Assembly: GCA_030827135.1 (NCBI GenBank)
Contig: JAURFE010000004.1
Location: 193,935 to 257,934 of the forward strand
From: Vicinamibacterales bacterium
Lineage (GTDB): Bacteria > Acidobacteriota > Vicinamibacteria > Vicinamibacterales > SCN-69-37
Length of the DNA stretch: 64,000 bases
Reading direction: 5' to 3'
In this document: positions 1 to 8,853 of the stretch, in pieces
Position numbering within the stretch: position 1 is the first letter of the stretch
Layout: each line of letters starts with the position of its first letter
The notes under the pieces: generated by a model
The model's database searches: none
The model's input: the letters and a program-made list of their open reading frames with translations, nothing else
What the model was told of the DNA's origin: nothing
Made by a program: the position numbers and the translations under genes

Positions 1-445
1 GGGGGTGCTGGGCGAAGTCTTCGAACGGCCGAATGCGCGGCCACTGCTCCAGGGCAGCTATTTCTTCGACCGCTCGTATGTCGGCAAGTTGTCAGGTTCT
101 GTCCGGCTGCCGCTGGGCATGCGGTGGGGCTTTGCAGCGCGGTATCAGGACGGCCAGCCGTTCTCGCGCATCGTCGTCGCGACTGGCCTGCGCACCGGCC
201 CCGAGATGATTCACGCCTATCGCGTCGCCCGCACGCGCTACACGTACTCGCTGACACTCGACATGCGGATCCAGAAGTTGTTCACCGTCGCCGGTCACTC
301 AGCCGCCGTGCGCGTGGATGTGTTCAACGCCACGCAACACAAGAACGAGCTGGAAGAGAACGCGCTCACCACGCCCCTCTTCAGGCTCTCGACCGTCGTC
401 CAGCCCCCGCTCACGTTCCGCCTCGGGCTGCGTTTCTCGTGGTAG
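1..445 (+). CDS. TonB-dependent receptor / outer-membrane beta-barrel protein, C-terminal part
   Basis: Only the last part of the protein (about 147 residues) is inside the window. The reading frame is open from the first bases, so the start lies upstream. Alternating hydrophobic and polar strands are visible, and the protein ends in an aromatic residue (LGLRFSW), as expected for an outer-membrane beta barrel. The stretch around VRVDVFNATQHKN resembles the last strands of acidobacterial TonB-dependent receptors with a carboxypeptidase-like plug. The substrate cannot be inferred. It converges on the next gene with one base between the stop codons. The barrel assignment is fairly secure; the exact family is inference. 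Confidence 0.6.
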   Translation, partial: GVLGEVFERPNARPLLQGSYFFDRSYVGKLSGSVRLPLGMRWGFAARYQDGQPFSRIVVATGLRTGPEMIHAYRVARTRYTYSLTLDMRIQKLFTVAGHSAAVRVDVFNATQHKNELEENALTTPLFRLSTVVQPPLTFRLGLRFSW

Positions 446-446
446 G

Positions 447-911
447 TCAGGTCCAGGTCGAATACGGGTGTTTCGCAAGATAGGAATTGGCGTAGCGGTA
501 ATCCGCGGAGACCTCATCACCGACCCATGCGGGTAAGTCGACAGCCTCCTGTTCGGACTGCAGCTCAACTTCGGCCACCACCAGCCCGTCGTTTGCACCG
601 TGGAAGACATCGATCTCCCAGGTGTGGACACCGTGCTGTTCAACGTGCCGGTGTTTATCGACCACCGACGCACACAGCTGGTCCAGCATGTCGCGGGCGT
701 CAGCGACGGGAATGCCGTACTCGAATTCGAGCCGGGAGAACCCTGATGTGGGGCCTTTGAGCGTCAGGTATGCGCGATCGGCGCGGACGCGGACGCGGAC
801 GGTCCGGCCGGGGGAGGAGGCGATGTAGCCTTGCCGGATCAGGTCGCCCGCAGCGCGGGGCGTCCACATCCCTGGCCGCACCAGAAACTTGCGTTCAATT
901 TCTACGGCCAT
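447..911 (-). CDS. CYTH domain protein (triphosphate tunnel metalloenzyme)
   Basis: This 154-residue protein begins MAVEIERKFLV, which carries the ExExK signature of the CYTH/TTM superfamily close to the N-terminus. Later strands alternate basic and acidic residues (RVRVRADRAYLTLK, FSRLEFEYGIP, VAEVELQSE), matching the triphosphate-binding tunnel. Family members are adenylate cyclases, thiamine triphosphatases or inorganic triphosphatases, and the sequence alone does not choose between them. The length is typical for a stand-alone bacterial CYTH protein. The ATG at 911 lies only 18 bases from the tRNA-Val 3' end on the same strand, so the tRNA may be co-transcribed upstream of it. Confidence 0.85.
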   Translation of the reverse strand: MAVEIERKFLVRPGMWTPRAAGDLIRQGYIASSPGRTVRVRVRADRAYLTLKGPTSGFSRLEFEYGIPVADARDMLDQLCASVVDKHRHVEQHGVHTWEIDVFHGANDGLVVAEVELQSEQEAVDLPAWVGDEVSADYRYANSYLAKHPYSTWT

Positions 912-929
912 GGGTGGTGGGGGGTTGGT

Positions 930-1005
930 TGGTGGGCGCTGCAGGACTCGAACCTGCGACCACCGCCGTGTGAAGGCGATGCTCTACCAACTGAGCTAAG
1001 CGCCC
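930..1005 (-). tRNA. tRNA-Val (anticodon CAC)
   Basis: Read on the minus strand, the 76 bases fold into a complete cloverleaf. The acceptor stem is GGGCGCT/AGCGCCC, the D-arm is GCTC..GAGC, the anticodon stem is TCGCC/GGCGG with loop TTCACAC, and the T-arm is GCAGG TTCGAGT CCTGC. The anticodon is CAC, reading the valine codon GTG. The discriminator A is followed by a genomically encoded CCA. No integrase or attachment-site duplication is visible beside it. Confidence 0.97.
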
Positions 1006-1042
1006 AATCGTTCAGAAACCGACGTAGTTTACCACACGGATG

Positions 1043-1453
1043 TCAGCCGATGAAGAGGGCATCCTCGTCGTCGCGACCGTAGCGGCCTTTGTCCTGGCGT
1101 GCGCGGAACACGGCCATCGCGGCTTTCAGCCCGGCCATGACGGCCGCGCCCTGCTTCACCGGCATGATGAGTGACTGCTGCACGATCTGCAGCGTGTCGT
1201 CGATACGCATCGCGGTGGTGGCCATGACCTCGTCCACACGCTCCACCTGCGTGAGCGCCAGCGCACTCACCTTGCCGGCGTCATCCGCAATCTTGTGCGC
1301 CTTCTGAATGAGCGGACGTACTTCCGCCTGGAACTGCCGGAGGCTGGTCGCGGCGTCTTTCGCCGTGCGCAACATCTGGAGCCCGACGACGACCTGCACG
1401 ACTGCCATGGCCAGCACGGCCAGGGCGATGACGCCCAACCAGACCTCGTTCAC
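1043..1453 (-). CDS. DUF948-like membrane-anchored protein
   Basis: This 136-residue protein has one N-terminal transmembrane helix (about residues 4-26) followed by a long, mainly helical, probably coiled-coil segment. That layout is typical of DUF948 proteins, whose function is unknown. The GTG start at 1453 overlaps the TGA of the YtxH-like gene (GTGA), so the two are translationally coupled. The pairing of DUF948 and YtxH proteins is recurrent in bacteria and points to an envelope or stress role. The acidic tail (DDEDALF) is not recognisable as a domain. Confidence 0.7.
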   Translation of the reverse strand: MNEVWLGVIALAVLAMAVVQVVVGLQMLRTAKDAATSLRQFQAEVRPLIQKAHKIADDAGKVSALALTQVERVDEVMATTAMRIDDTLQIVQQSLIMPVKQGAAVMAGLKAAMAVFRARQDKGRYGRDDEDALFIG

Positions 1454-1719
1454 AGCGTCTCCTTGCGCACCTGCTCGAACGTCTCGCGCCCACGTTCCAC
1501 GGCCGCGCTCAGGTTCTCGCGCTGACGCGCCAGGAACTCACGGCCTTCACGCGCGACCGACTCGGCCTTGTCGCGGCCTTCGCGCGCCTTGTCGGCGAGT
1601 TTGCGACGTGTCTCTTCACCCGACGCCGGCGCGTAGAGGAGTGCCACCGCCGCACCAGCCACCGCACCAAGCACAAACGCCAACAACACCGGGCCCGACG
1701 AATTCTCGTTGTTTGCCAT
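1450..1719 (-). CDS. YtxH-like gas-vesicle/stress family small membrane protein
   Basis: The ATG at 1719 is chosen because a strong Shine-Dalgarno sequence (AAGGAGG) lies 5 bases upstream. The in-frame ATG at 1740 would lie upstream of that site. The product is about 89 residues with one Gly/Ala-rich transmembrane helix (FVLGAVAGAAVALLYAP) and then a charged helical tail with repeated ARE/GRE elements. The AxLLYAPxSGEETR signature is typical of YtxH (DUF4366/PF12732-type) proteins. It follows mlaD closely and overlaps the DUF948 gene by four bases, so all of these are probably in one envelope operon. Confidence 0.78.
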   Translation of the reverse strand: MANNENSSGPVLLAFVLGAVAGAAVALLYAPASGEETRRKLADKAREGRDKAESVAREGREFLARQRENLSAAVERGRETFEQVRKETL

Positions 1720-1732
1720 CACGGCCTCCTTG

Positions 1733-2779
1733 CTAACCACCGAAAATACTGACCCGCACCGTCAGATACTTGCGCGGGTCAGCTTTGATGGCGGCGATCA
1801 GCTCGTTGAGCGACGTCGCCGCCTGATTCATGTTGTCATAAAGCGCCTTGTCTTGCAGCAACATGCCGGCCGTCCCCTCCCCCTTCGACACCCCGGACAC
1901 CAGGGTGTCCAGGCGGGCGGTCAGCGCATCCAGCCGGTCATAGAGCTCTGTCTCGTTGATGAGTTTGCCGACCGTGCCTTCGCCGCGCGCAACACGACCG
2001 GTCATCGTCTCAAGATTGGCGGCTGCTCCGCTCATCGACCTGCCCAGCGCCTCATCCGCAAACAACTGCCCCAGCGGGCCTTCGCCCCGCCGAATCCTTG
2101 CGGTCATGGCCTGCAGATCGTCGAGGGACGCCTTCATGGCCGTGTACGCCGCAGGGTCGTTCAGCAGGGCTCCGACCGTCCCCTTCCCGGAGTTCACCTG
2201 CGTGGCGACCGTGTTGGCCGACTGCAGCAACGCGGTGAACTCGGCGTAGAGCTGGTCGTCGGTGACCAGCTTGCCCATCGTCCCTTTGCCGCCGCGCACG
2301 TCCGTCAGGAGCAACTGCACCTCCTCAAGGGTCTTGCCGGCCGCGGCCGCGGCGTCGGCGACCATGCCGGCGGAGCTGCTCGTCTTGAGATAGGCATTGT
2401 CGGCCAGCGGCGTCCCGCCCGTCCCTGGGGTAATCGCGATGAGCGGCTCCCCCAGCAGGCTGAGCGTGCCCATGCCGGCGACTGACTGATCGGTAATCAT
2501 GTGTCGCACGTCCCGCGAGACTTCCAGTGTCACCTCGATCTGCGACTCCGCGAACTCGACGCCCGTCACCTTGCCGACGTCCTTGCCCGCGATGCGGACA
2601 ACCGAGCCGGTCTTCATCCCCTGCACATCAGCGAACCGGGCCTTCAGGGGATACCGCTCCCAAGGAAACCCACCCTGACCGCCCACCGCCAGAATCAGCG
2701 CACTGGCCAGGACCATCGCCACAATCGCGATGATGCCGATTTTCAGTTGCGCCCAGCCGATTGATCGAGTTCTTGGCAT
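1733..2779 (-). CDS. mlaD: MlaD-type MCE-domain lipid-transfer protein
   Basis: This 348-residue protein has an N-terminal membrane anchor (about residues 11-32), then an MCE domain (about 40-120; LKARFADVQGMKTGSVVRIAG is its start region). The C-terminal half carries five G-K/E-G-T/P-x-G-x-L repeats whose first glycines fall at residues 164, 198, 232, 266 and 300. That is an exact 34-residue period, alternating with helix. MCE proteins form hexameric rings that move phospholipids between inner and outer membrane. Directly upstream on the same strand are the ATPase and permease of the same transporter. No mlaB or mlaC partner is visible, which is common outside Proteobacteria. Confidence 0.9.
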   Translation of the reverse strand: MPRTRSIGWAQLKIGIIAIVAMVLASALILAVGGQGGFPWERYPLKARFADVQGMKTGSVVRIAGKDVGKVTGVEFAESQIEVTLEVSRDVRHMITDQSVAGMGTLSLLGEPLIAITPGTGGTPLADNAYLKTSSSAGMVADAAAAAGKTLEEVQLLLTDVRGGKGTMGKLVTDDQLYAEFTALLQSANTVATQVNSGKGTVGALLNDPAAYTAMKASLDDLQAMTARIRRGEGPLGQLFADEALGRSMSGAAANLETMTGRVARGEGTVGKLINETELYDRLDALTARLDTLVSGVSKGEGTAGMLLQDKALYDNMNQAATSLNELIAAIKADPRKYLTVRVSIFGG

Positions 2780-2784
2780 AGTTG

Positions 2785-3600
2785 TTACTCCAGAAACGCC
2801 TTCAGATACGGATCCTGGGACGCCCGCAACTCCGGCAGCGTCCCTTCGAACAGCACCGTGCTGTCCTTGAGCATGAGAAACTCCGTCTCCGCCAGCTTCT
2901 GCGGGGTGGCCGGCACAAACGACAGCGCCGCGCCCTCCCTGACCGCCATGTGAGACGCGATATAAAACGCGTCCCGCAACTGGTGCGTGACAATCAGCGT
3001 GCTGACACCTTCCAGATCCCGGAGCTTGATGATCTCGTCGTCGATGGTCAGCGCCGTGATCGGATCGAGACCGGTGGTCGGTTCGTCGTAGAGCAGGATC
3101 TCCGGCCTGGCGGTCAGCGCCCGGGCGATCGCCACGCGCCGCCGCTGACCGCCCGACAACTCGGAGGGCATGCGCGCAGCGAACTCATCCAGACCGACAA
3201 ACCCCAGCACTTCCCTCACCCGGGCGTCGACCTCCGGGATCGGCATTGCGGTGCCTTCGAACAGTTTGTACCCGACGTTCTCACGTACGGTCAGCGAGTC
3301 GAACAACGCGCCTTCCTGAAACACCATGCCGAGGCGATCACGGACCGGCATCAGGGCTTCTTCGGACAGCGGATCAACACGCTCCCCGTTGATGTGAATT
3401 TCGCCGCTGTCGGGTTTGAGCAGCCCCAGGACCAGCCGCAACACCGTCGACTTGCCGACGCCGCTCCCTCCCAGGATCACCTTCGCGCGTCCGGGCAGCA
3501 GATCGAAACTCACCCGGTCGAGAATGACCTTGTCGTCAAACGCCAGCGAGACGTCCACGAATCGGATAACGGGGCCTTCGGTCGCGTTCGGGGGCGCCAT
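2785..3600 (-). CDS. mlaF: ABC transporter ATPase of the Mla lipid transport system
   Basis: This 271-residue ATPase has a Walker A motif GGSGVGKS (about residues 44-51), the ABC signature LSGGQRRRVAIARAL and a Walker B ILLYDEPTTGLDP. Close homologues power phospholipid transport by the MlaFEDB-type complex at the inner membrane. Its ATG at 3600 follows the MlaE stop by one base, and mlaD begins five bases after its own stop, so a single mRNA is expected. The transport direction (toward or away from the outer membrane) cannot be told from sequence. Confidence 0.92.
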   Translation of the reverse strand: MAPPNATEGPVIRFVDVSLAFDDKVILDRVSFDLLPGRAKVILGGSGVGKSTVLRLVLGLLKPDSGEIHINGERVDPLSEEALMPVRDRLGMVFQEGALFDSLTVRENVGYKLFEGTAMPIPEVDARVREVLGFVGLDEFAARMPSELSGGQRRRVAIARALTARPEILLYDEPTTGLDPITALTIDDEIIKLRDLEGVSTLIVTHQLRDAFYIASHMAVREGAALSFVPATPQKLAETEFLMLKDSTVLFEGTLPELRASQDPYLKAFLE

Positions 3601-3601
3601 G

Positions 3602-4369
3602 TCAGTAGAACAACGTCAGGATCAACTTCGTGAGCAGGAAGTCGACCGCCAGCACGGTGACCGAGCCCGCCACGACGGCGTTGGTGGTGGCGCGGCCGAC
3701 GCCCTGCGTACCACCGGAGGTGCGCAGGCCGACGTGGCAGCCGATGGTCACAATCACGAAGCCAAGGAAGAACGGTTTGATGAGGCCCATCCAGACGTCC
3801 TGGATGTAGAGGCCCTGCACCACGCTGTTCCAGAACACACCGCCTGACACTCCCAGCTGCGTCACCGTGATGATCCAGGCCCCGACCATGCCGACGCCGT
3901 TGGCGATCACCGTCAGAATCGGCACCATGACAATGCCGGCGAGGACGCGCGGCACCACCAGTTTCCGCACCGGATCGGTCCCCAGTGCGCGCAACGCGCT
4001 GATCTGTTCGGTGACCATCATCGAGCCCAGTTCGGCGGCGATACCCGATCCCACGCGGCCGGTCACCATCAGGGCGGTCAGCACGGGTCCCAGTTCCTTG
4101 ACCATGGTGGCGCTCACCAGCCGGCCCACCATCGACCGCGCACCGAACTGGTCGAGTGTGACACCCGACTGCAGCGCGAGCACCATGCCCGTAAATGTCC
4201 CTGTGAGCAACACGACCGTCATCGAGCCGATGCCGATTGCGTCAAACTGTTCGATGATGTCGCGGAAGTAGACAGGACGCGAGGTCAGCCCACGCGCAAT
4301 CTGCCCAAGGAGCTTGAAGTAATCCTGCACCTCCAGCACGCCTTTTTTGACGCTGGCGTTGACCGACAC
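3602..4369 (-). CDS. mlaE: MlaE-type ABC transporter permease
   Basis: This 255-residue integral membrane protein carries the family hallmark ELGPVLTALMVTGRVGSGIAAELGSM, which includes the conserved coupling-helix glutamate and glycines, plus several transmembrane helices. It is the permease that works with the MlaF-like ATPase and the MCE protein encoded next. The GTG start at 4369 lies one base after the uvrB stop, so its translation is probably coupled to uvrB. This linkage to a DNA repair gene is notable. Confidence 0.93.
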   Translation of the reverse strand: MSVNASVKKGVLEVQDYFKLLGQIARGLTSRPVYFRDIIEQFDAIGIGSMTVVLLTGTFTGMVLALQSGVTLDQFGARSMVGRLVSATMVKELGPVLTALMVTGRVGSGIAAELGSMMVTEQISALRALGTDPVRKLVVPRVLAGIVMVPILTVIANGVGMVGAWIITVTQLGVSGGVFWNSVVQGLYIQDVWMGLIKPFFLGFVIVTIGCHVGLRTSGGTQGVGRATTNAVVAGSVTVLAVDFLLTKLILTLFY

Positions 4370-4370
4370 G

Positions 4371-6383
4371 TTAGACGCCGCCTCCCACGAGGACGCGACC
4401 GGGGTCTCTCAGCTTGCGCACTTCGTCACGCAGACTGGCTGCGCGTTCGAACTCCAGACTGGCCGCCGCCGCCCGCATGCCCTGTTCGAGCTCCGCGATC
4501 CGGCGATCGAGGTCGGCGCGGGAGTGGAACGCCTCCCGTGTGTCGGCCGCCGGCACCGTCAGATAGTCGCGCTCGTACACACTCGAGAGCACCTCGTCGA
4601 TGTGTTTCACGATTGATGCGGGCGTGATGCCGTGTTCGAGGTTGTAGGCCTCCTGCACCGTCCGTCGACGGTCGGTCTCCCGCATGGCGTACCGCATCGA
4701 GTCCGTGACCTTGTCGGCATACAGCACCGCGCGACCGCGCACATGCCGGGCCGCGCGGCCGATGGTCTGAATCAACGCGCCGCCCGACCGCAGAAAGCCT
4801 TCCTTGTCCGCGTCAAGAATCGCCACGAGCGACACTTCCGGCAGATCGAGCCCTTCACGGAGCAGGTTGATGCCGACCAGCACATCGAAGGTCCCCAGCC
4901 GCAGGTCACGCAGGATCTCCACCCGCTCAAGGGTATCGATATCCGAGTGAAGGTAGCGCACCTTGATGCCGAGTTCCTGGTAGTACGTGGTCAGGTCCTC
5001 AGCCATCCGTTTGGTCAGCACCGTGACAAGCACACGTTCCCCTCGGGCCGTCACGTCGCGAATCTCCGCAAGCAGGTCGTCCACCTGCCCGGCGACGGGT
5101 CTGACATCGATCGGCGGGTCCACAAGCCCCGTCGGCCGGATGATTTGTTCGACGATCACGCCGCCCGCATGCGTCAGTTCGTAGGGGCCAGGCGTCGCAC
5201 TGACGTACACCACTTGTGGCCGGCGCGCCTCCCACTCCTCAAACGACAACGGCCGGTTGTCGAGCGCAGAGGGCAGCCGGAACCCGTAGTCGACCAGCAC
5301 TTCCTTCCGCGACCGGTCCCCGTGGTACATCCCGCGCACCTGCGGTACCGTCTGATGGCTTTCGTCCACAATCAGCAGCGCGTCTTCCGGAAGGTAATCA
5401 AGCAACGTCGGCGGGGGCTCCCCTGCCGCGCGACCGGACAGATGCCGCGAGTAGTTCTCGATGCCGTGACAGTAGCCGATCTCCCTCATCATCTCGAGGT
5501 CGAACATCGTGCGCTGATGAAGCCGCTGCGCTTCGAGCACCCGGCCGGCGCCTTCGAGGTCGGCGAGCCGTTCGCGCAATTCGTCCTTGATGCGCTCAAT
5601 GGCTTCGAGGGTCTTCGCCCGCGGGGTCACGAAGTGCGACTTCGGGAACACCGAGAGCCGGTCGTGACGGCGGACTTCCCGGCCCGTCAACGGGTCAAAC
5701 GTGACCAGAGCATCCACCTCGTCGCCGAAGTATTCAAACCGCAGCCCGATGTCCTCGTACGACGGATAGACCTCAACGATATCCCCCCGCACGCGGAAGG
5801 TGCCGCGAGTGAACTCGTGGTCGTTGCGCTCGTACTGGATCTCCACAAGCGACCGTAACAGGTGGTCGCGCCCCGTGGCTGCTCCCTTTTGCACCTCGAC
5901 CACGAGCCCGAAGTAGGACTCCGGCGAGCCCAGACCGTAGATGCACGACACACTGGCGACGACCAGGACGTCCCGCCGCTCGAACAGCGACCGGGTCGCG
6001 GACAGACGGAGCCGGTCAATCTCCTCGTTGATGATCGATTCTTTTTCGATGTACGTCCCGCTGGCCGGCATGTAGGCTTCGGGCTGGTAGTAGTCGTAAT
6101 AACTGACGAAATATTCGACGGCGTTGCGCGGGAAGAATCGCCGGAATTCCTGGTACAGCTGGGCCGCCAGGGTCTTGTTGTGCACCATGACGAGCGTCGG
6201 GCGGTTCACCGTCGCCACGACCTGGGCCATGGTGAAGGTCTTGCCTGATCCGGTCACCCCCAGCAGCACCTGCGCCGGGTCCCCGCGTTCCAGCCCTTCC
6301 ACCAGCTGCGGGATTGCGCGCGGCTGGTCGCCACGAAGCTCGAAGTCCGATTCAAGTTCAAAACGGTCCGTATCGGAAGGCAT
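4371..6383 (-). CDS. uvrB: UvrABC excinuclease subunit B
   Basis: UvrB verifies DNA damage after loading by UvrA and recruits UvrC during nucleotide excision repair. Visible features are Walker A GVTGSGKT near residue 42, the beta-hairpin region [15 protein letters not shown], the helicase motifs DESHQT and QTIGRAARH, and a C-terminal UVR motif (about the last 50 residues) for UvrC contact. From the ATG at 6383 the protein has 670 residues, a normal family length. An in-frame GTG at 6404 is a possible alternative start. It is the first gene of the run leading into mlaE. Confidence 0.97.
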   Translation of the reverse strand: MPSDTDRFELESDFELRGDQPRAIPQLVEGLERGDPAQVLLGVTGSGKTFTMAQVVATVNRPTLVMVHNKTLAAQLYQEFRRFFPRNAVEYFVSYYDYYQPEAYMPASGTYIEKESIINEEIDRLRLSATRSLFERRDVLVVASVSCIYGLGSPESYFGLVVEVQKGAATGRDHLLRSLVEIQYERNDHEFTRGTFRVRGDIVEVYPSYEDIGLRFEYFGDEVDALVTFDPLTGREVRRHDRLSVFPKSHFVTPRAKTLEAIERIKDELRERLADLEGAGRVLEAQRLHQRTMFDLEMMREIGYCHGIENYSRHLSGRAAGEPPPTLLDYLPEDALLIVDESHQTVPQVRGMYHGDRSRKEVLVDYGFRLPSALDNRPLSFEEWEARRPQVVYVSATPGPYELTHAGGVIVEQIIRPTGLVDPPIDVRPVAGQVDDLLAEIRDVTARGERVLVTVLTKRMAEDLTTYYQELGIKVRYLHSDIDTLERVEILRDLRLGTFDVLVGINLLREGLDLPEVSLVAILDADKEGFLRSGGALIQTIGRAARHVRGRAVLYADKVTDSMRYAMRETDRRRTVQEAYNLEHGITPASIVKHIDEVLSSVYERDYLTVPAADTREAFHSRADLDRRIAELEQGMRAAAASLEFERAASLRDEVRKLRDPGRVLVGGGV

Positions 6384-6425
6384 CGGTGATTCAGCTCGAA
6401 TCACCCATGGTAGCAGAGCGGTGTC

Positions 6426-7379
6426 TCAGCGAATGGGCGCGAAGTAGCCCGGGCGGGTGCGCACTTTCACACCGGCGGCCTGCGGCGCCCGTACTTTGAC
6501 CTGCACTTTCCGGAAGGTGCCGTCCTTCCGGCTGTTCGTGGAGACGTACCCAAGCGTGTAGCGGGCGTTCAGTTCGTCGAGGATGCGGGCGTAGATCTTC
6601 TCCAGATCCTCCTTCCGGCCCGGGTAAAACGCCGCGCCCCCCGTCTGATGCGCGACATCATTCATCCGCATGGTCTGCAACGCCCGCTCGGTGCCGGTTT
6701 GATGTTCGACATACCCGATGACATACACCATGACCTGGCTGAGCCGGAGCATCTCGACGAGTCGCGAGAAGGTGGTTTCGCTGCGCGAGTCCGCGCCGTC
6801 GGTGTAGAGCAGGAGGACCTTCTGCCCGTCCTGCTCTTCGGCGGCCGCCAGGTACATCGCCAGCGCGTCATACAGGGCCGTGTAGCCGTCGGCCGTGTTG
6901 CTGCGGATACGTTCAAACAGGTGTGGATAACTGCCGGGTGAAAACCTGGACACCCGCACCTGGGTCGCGAAGTCCACGAACGTGACGTCACGCGCTTCGT
7001 CCAGCGTGTTGATGAACTTGATGGCCGCCGCAGCAGCAGACGGCAGGTCGCGCTGCATGCTGCCGCTGGTGTCGAGCAGCAATCCGAGATGCAGGGGCAC
7101 GTCGGGTGTGGCACCGCTGGCGAAATACGTCAGCGCCTGAGCGCGCCCGTCTTCGAGCACCTCGAACTGGTCCCGCAGCAGGCCCCGGACCAGGGTGTCG
7201 CCCCTGGCGGTAACCGTCACGGGCAGCGTCACGACGTCAGTCGTGGCCCGGAAGACCTGCTGCGCGGCGGATCGCGGCCCATCCAGCAGGCAGAGGCCGA
7301 TTGCGGCCACCACGATGGCGCGCCCAAGCACGACCGTCCTTCCCGCCCGCATGATTTGCGCATGATACTCCGCGGGCAT
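6426..7379 (-). CDS. VWFA-related domain protein, acidobacterial type, exported
   Basis: The N-terminus has a signal peptide (hydrophobic segment ending PRSAAQQ), followed by a short beta domain and a von Willebrand factor A domain with the MIDAS motif LLDTSGSMQ (D-x-S-x-S). The C-terminal section (DELNARYTLGYVSTN ... VRTRPGYFA) is the ending typical of the VWFA-related family that is expanded in Acidobacteria. The role is unknown; metal-dependent adhesion is the usual guess. The ATG at 7379 gives 317 residues. The ATG at 7352 would give a more compact signal peptide, so the start is uncertain. Confidence 0.85.
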   Translation of the reverse strand: MPAEYHAQIMRAGRTVVLGRAIVVAAIGLCLLDGPRSAAQQVFRATTDVVTLPVTVTARGDTLVRGLLRDQFEVLEDGRAQALTYFASGATPDVPLHLGLLLDTSGSMQRDLPSAAAAAIKFINTLDEARDVTFVDFATQVRVSRFSPGSYPHLFERIRSNTADGYTALYDALAMYLAAAEEQDGQKVLLLYTDGADSRSETTFSRLVEMLRLSQVMVYVIGYVEHQTGTERALQTMRMNDVAHQTGGAAFYPGRKEDLEKIYARILDELNARYTLGYVSTNSRKDGTFRKVQVKVRAPQAAGVKVRTRPGYFAPIR

Positions 7380-7413
7380 GACGAGGTACGTATAATGGCT
7401 TGTTTACGTCATG
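7377..7413 (+). promoter_or_regulatory. divergent start region with inverted repeat and a consensus -10 box
   Basis: CATGACG (7377-7383) and CGTCATG (7407-7413) form a perfect 7-base inverted repeat that contains both divergent start codons. Between them, TATAAT at 7391-7396 is a perfect -10 hexamer for the plus-strand DHH gene. Initiation about seven bases after it would leave a leader of only 5-10 bases. No convincing -35 is visible. Confidence 0.45.
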
Positions 7414-8853
7414 AGAGCACTCGCCGTCTGCCAGGACGAACTGGTGATCCGCACGCTCCACCAGGTCCTGTCAGGCGCATTCGACCTTGAGTTTCTGGTC
7501 GAAAGCCGCCCCCTCGCCCGACGACTGATCGAGGACCAGATCGCCGTCACGGTGGCCGATCTGAAGCGGGTAGATTCCTATCTCCGCGCCGACCTCTCTC
7601 CGTCCACCTGCGTCCTCGTCGAAGACAACGGCAAACGCAGTCTCAAGAAGATCGTGACCGCCATCCGCGATGCCGGGGGCAGCCTCCTCTACATCCTCCA
7701 CGCCGGCACACGCCCCGAGCAGCGCAGGAACTACGACGACCTTCAGGATCTTGTCCCGGAGCTCACCCACCTCGACCTGGCCGAACTGCTGAGCGGGTCA
7801 CTGACGACCGAACTCGACCGCGCGATGACGCGCGCCCGCGTACAGCAATACCAGCGGTACTTCGCGGACGCGGATCGCGTCCTCATCCTCCTCCACAACG
7901 ACCCCGACCCTGACGCCCTCGCGGCGGGCCTCGCCCTGCGCACGCTCCTGCGCCGCACCAAGACGACCGCGATTATCGGCGCCGTGCAGGGCGTGACGCG
8001 CCCGGAAAATCTGCGCATGGCCGACCTGCTCGACATTCAGGTGGAAACGGTGACGCACGCGGACTTCGCGACGTTTGACCGCATCGCCACGGTGGATGTG
8101 CAGCCGCACTATTTTCCGGGCCAGTTGCCCCGCGTCGACCTTGTCATCGACCATCATCCCGAGCAGGCAGGCTACACGGCCGTCTTCAAGGACATCCGTC
8201 CGGAGTTCGGCTCGACGTGTACGATCCTCACCGAACATCTGCGCGCCGTCGACGTGAACATCTCGGAACGCACCGCAACCGCGATGCTCTACGCCATCAA
8301 GTCCGACACCCTCTTCTTCGCCCGCCACACCAACCGGTCCGACCTCGAGGCGTTCACGTTCCTGTATCCACTCGCCGACGCCGCGTTGATCCGCAAGATG
8401 GAAGGCGCCGAGATCACGATGGACCGCCTTGAGCACGTCACCCGTGCGCTCGCGACCAGCCGCATGCGGCATCAGGTGTTTTCCGCGTTCATCGGAGAAA
8501 CCACCCGCGAAGACTTCATCCCCTACACCGCCGACTTCTTCCTCCAGCTGGAGGGTGTCAAGTGGTCGATCATTGCCGGCATCGTCGGCGGGCAGCTCAT
8601 CGTGAGTGTGCGCAATCTCGGGTATTCCAGAAATGCCGGCGAGTTTGTGAAGGCCAGCTTCGGGGATATCGGCAGTGCCGGTGGACACCGGGCGCTCGCC
8701 AAAGCCGTCGTGCCCGTGGACCGCTTCACGGCCAAGTTCGGCAGCCTCTCCGGCATCGGCATCGCGGCGCGCATCGGTGAACTCGCGGAGCACTTCCTCG
8801 CCGAGACCAAGGACGACAAGAAACACGCCGACAAGTCCGGCAAGCACCTGTAG
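7411..8853 (+). CDS. DHH/DHHA1 phosphoesterase with an extra N-terminal domain
   Basis: Residues about 150-470 form a DHH-DHHA1 phosphoesterase: motif I HNDPDPDA (162-169), the metal-binding DHH triad (247-249), and the C-terminal GSAGGHRALA loop of DHHA1 that contacts substrate. Relatives are NrnA-type oligoribonucleases, pAp phosphatases or c-di-AMP phosphodiesterases. The first ~140 residues are an additional alpha/beta domain, possibly Rossmann or receiver-like, with no recognisable motif. The protein is 480 residues against about 320 for NrnA. Substrate specificity is not decided by the sequence. The lysine-rich tail (DDKKHADKSGKHL) is probably disordered. Confidence 0.85.
   Translation: MRALAVCQDELVIRTLHQVLSGAFDLEFLVESRPLARRLIEDQIAVTVADLKRVDSYLRADLSPSTCVLVEDNGKRSLKKIVTAIRDAGGSLLYILHAGTRPEQRRNYDDLQDLVPELTHLDLAELLSGSLTTELDRAMTRARVQQYQRYFADADRVLILLHNDPDPDALAAGLALRTLLRRTKTTAIIGAVQGVTRPENLRMADLLDIQVETVTHADFATFDRIATVDVQPHYFPGQLPRVDLVIDHHPEQAGYTAVFKDIRPEFGSTCTILTEHLRAVDVNISERTATAMLYAIKSDTLFFARHTNRSDLEAFTFLYPLADAALIRKMEGAEITMDRLEHVTRALATSRMRHQVFSAFIGETTREDFIPYTADFFLQLEGVKWSIIAGIVGGQLIVSVRNLGYSRNAGEFVKASFGDIGSAGGHRALAKAVVPVDRFTAKFGSLSGIGIAARIGELAEHFLAETKDDKKHADKSGKHL

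Noticed and set aside
930..1005. tRNA as an integration site
   Set aside because: No duplicated tRNA 3' end or integrase is visible in the window.
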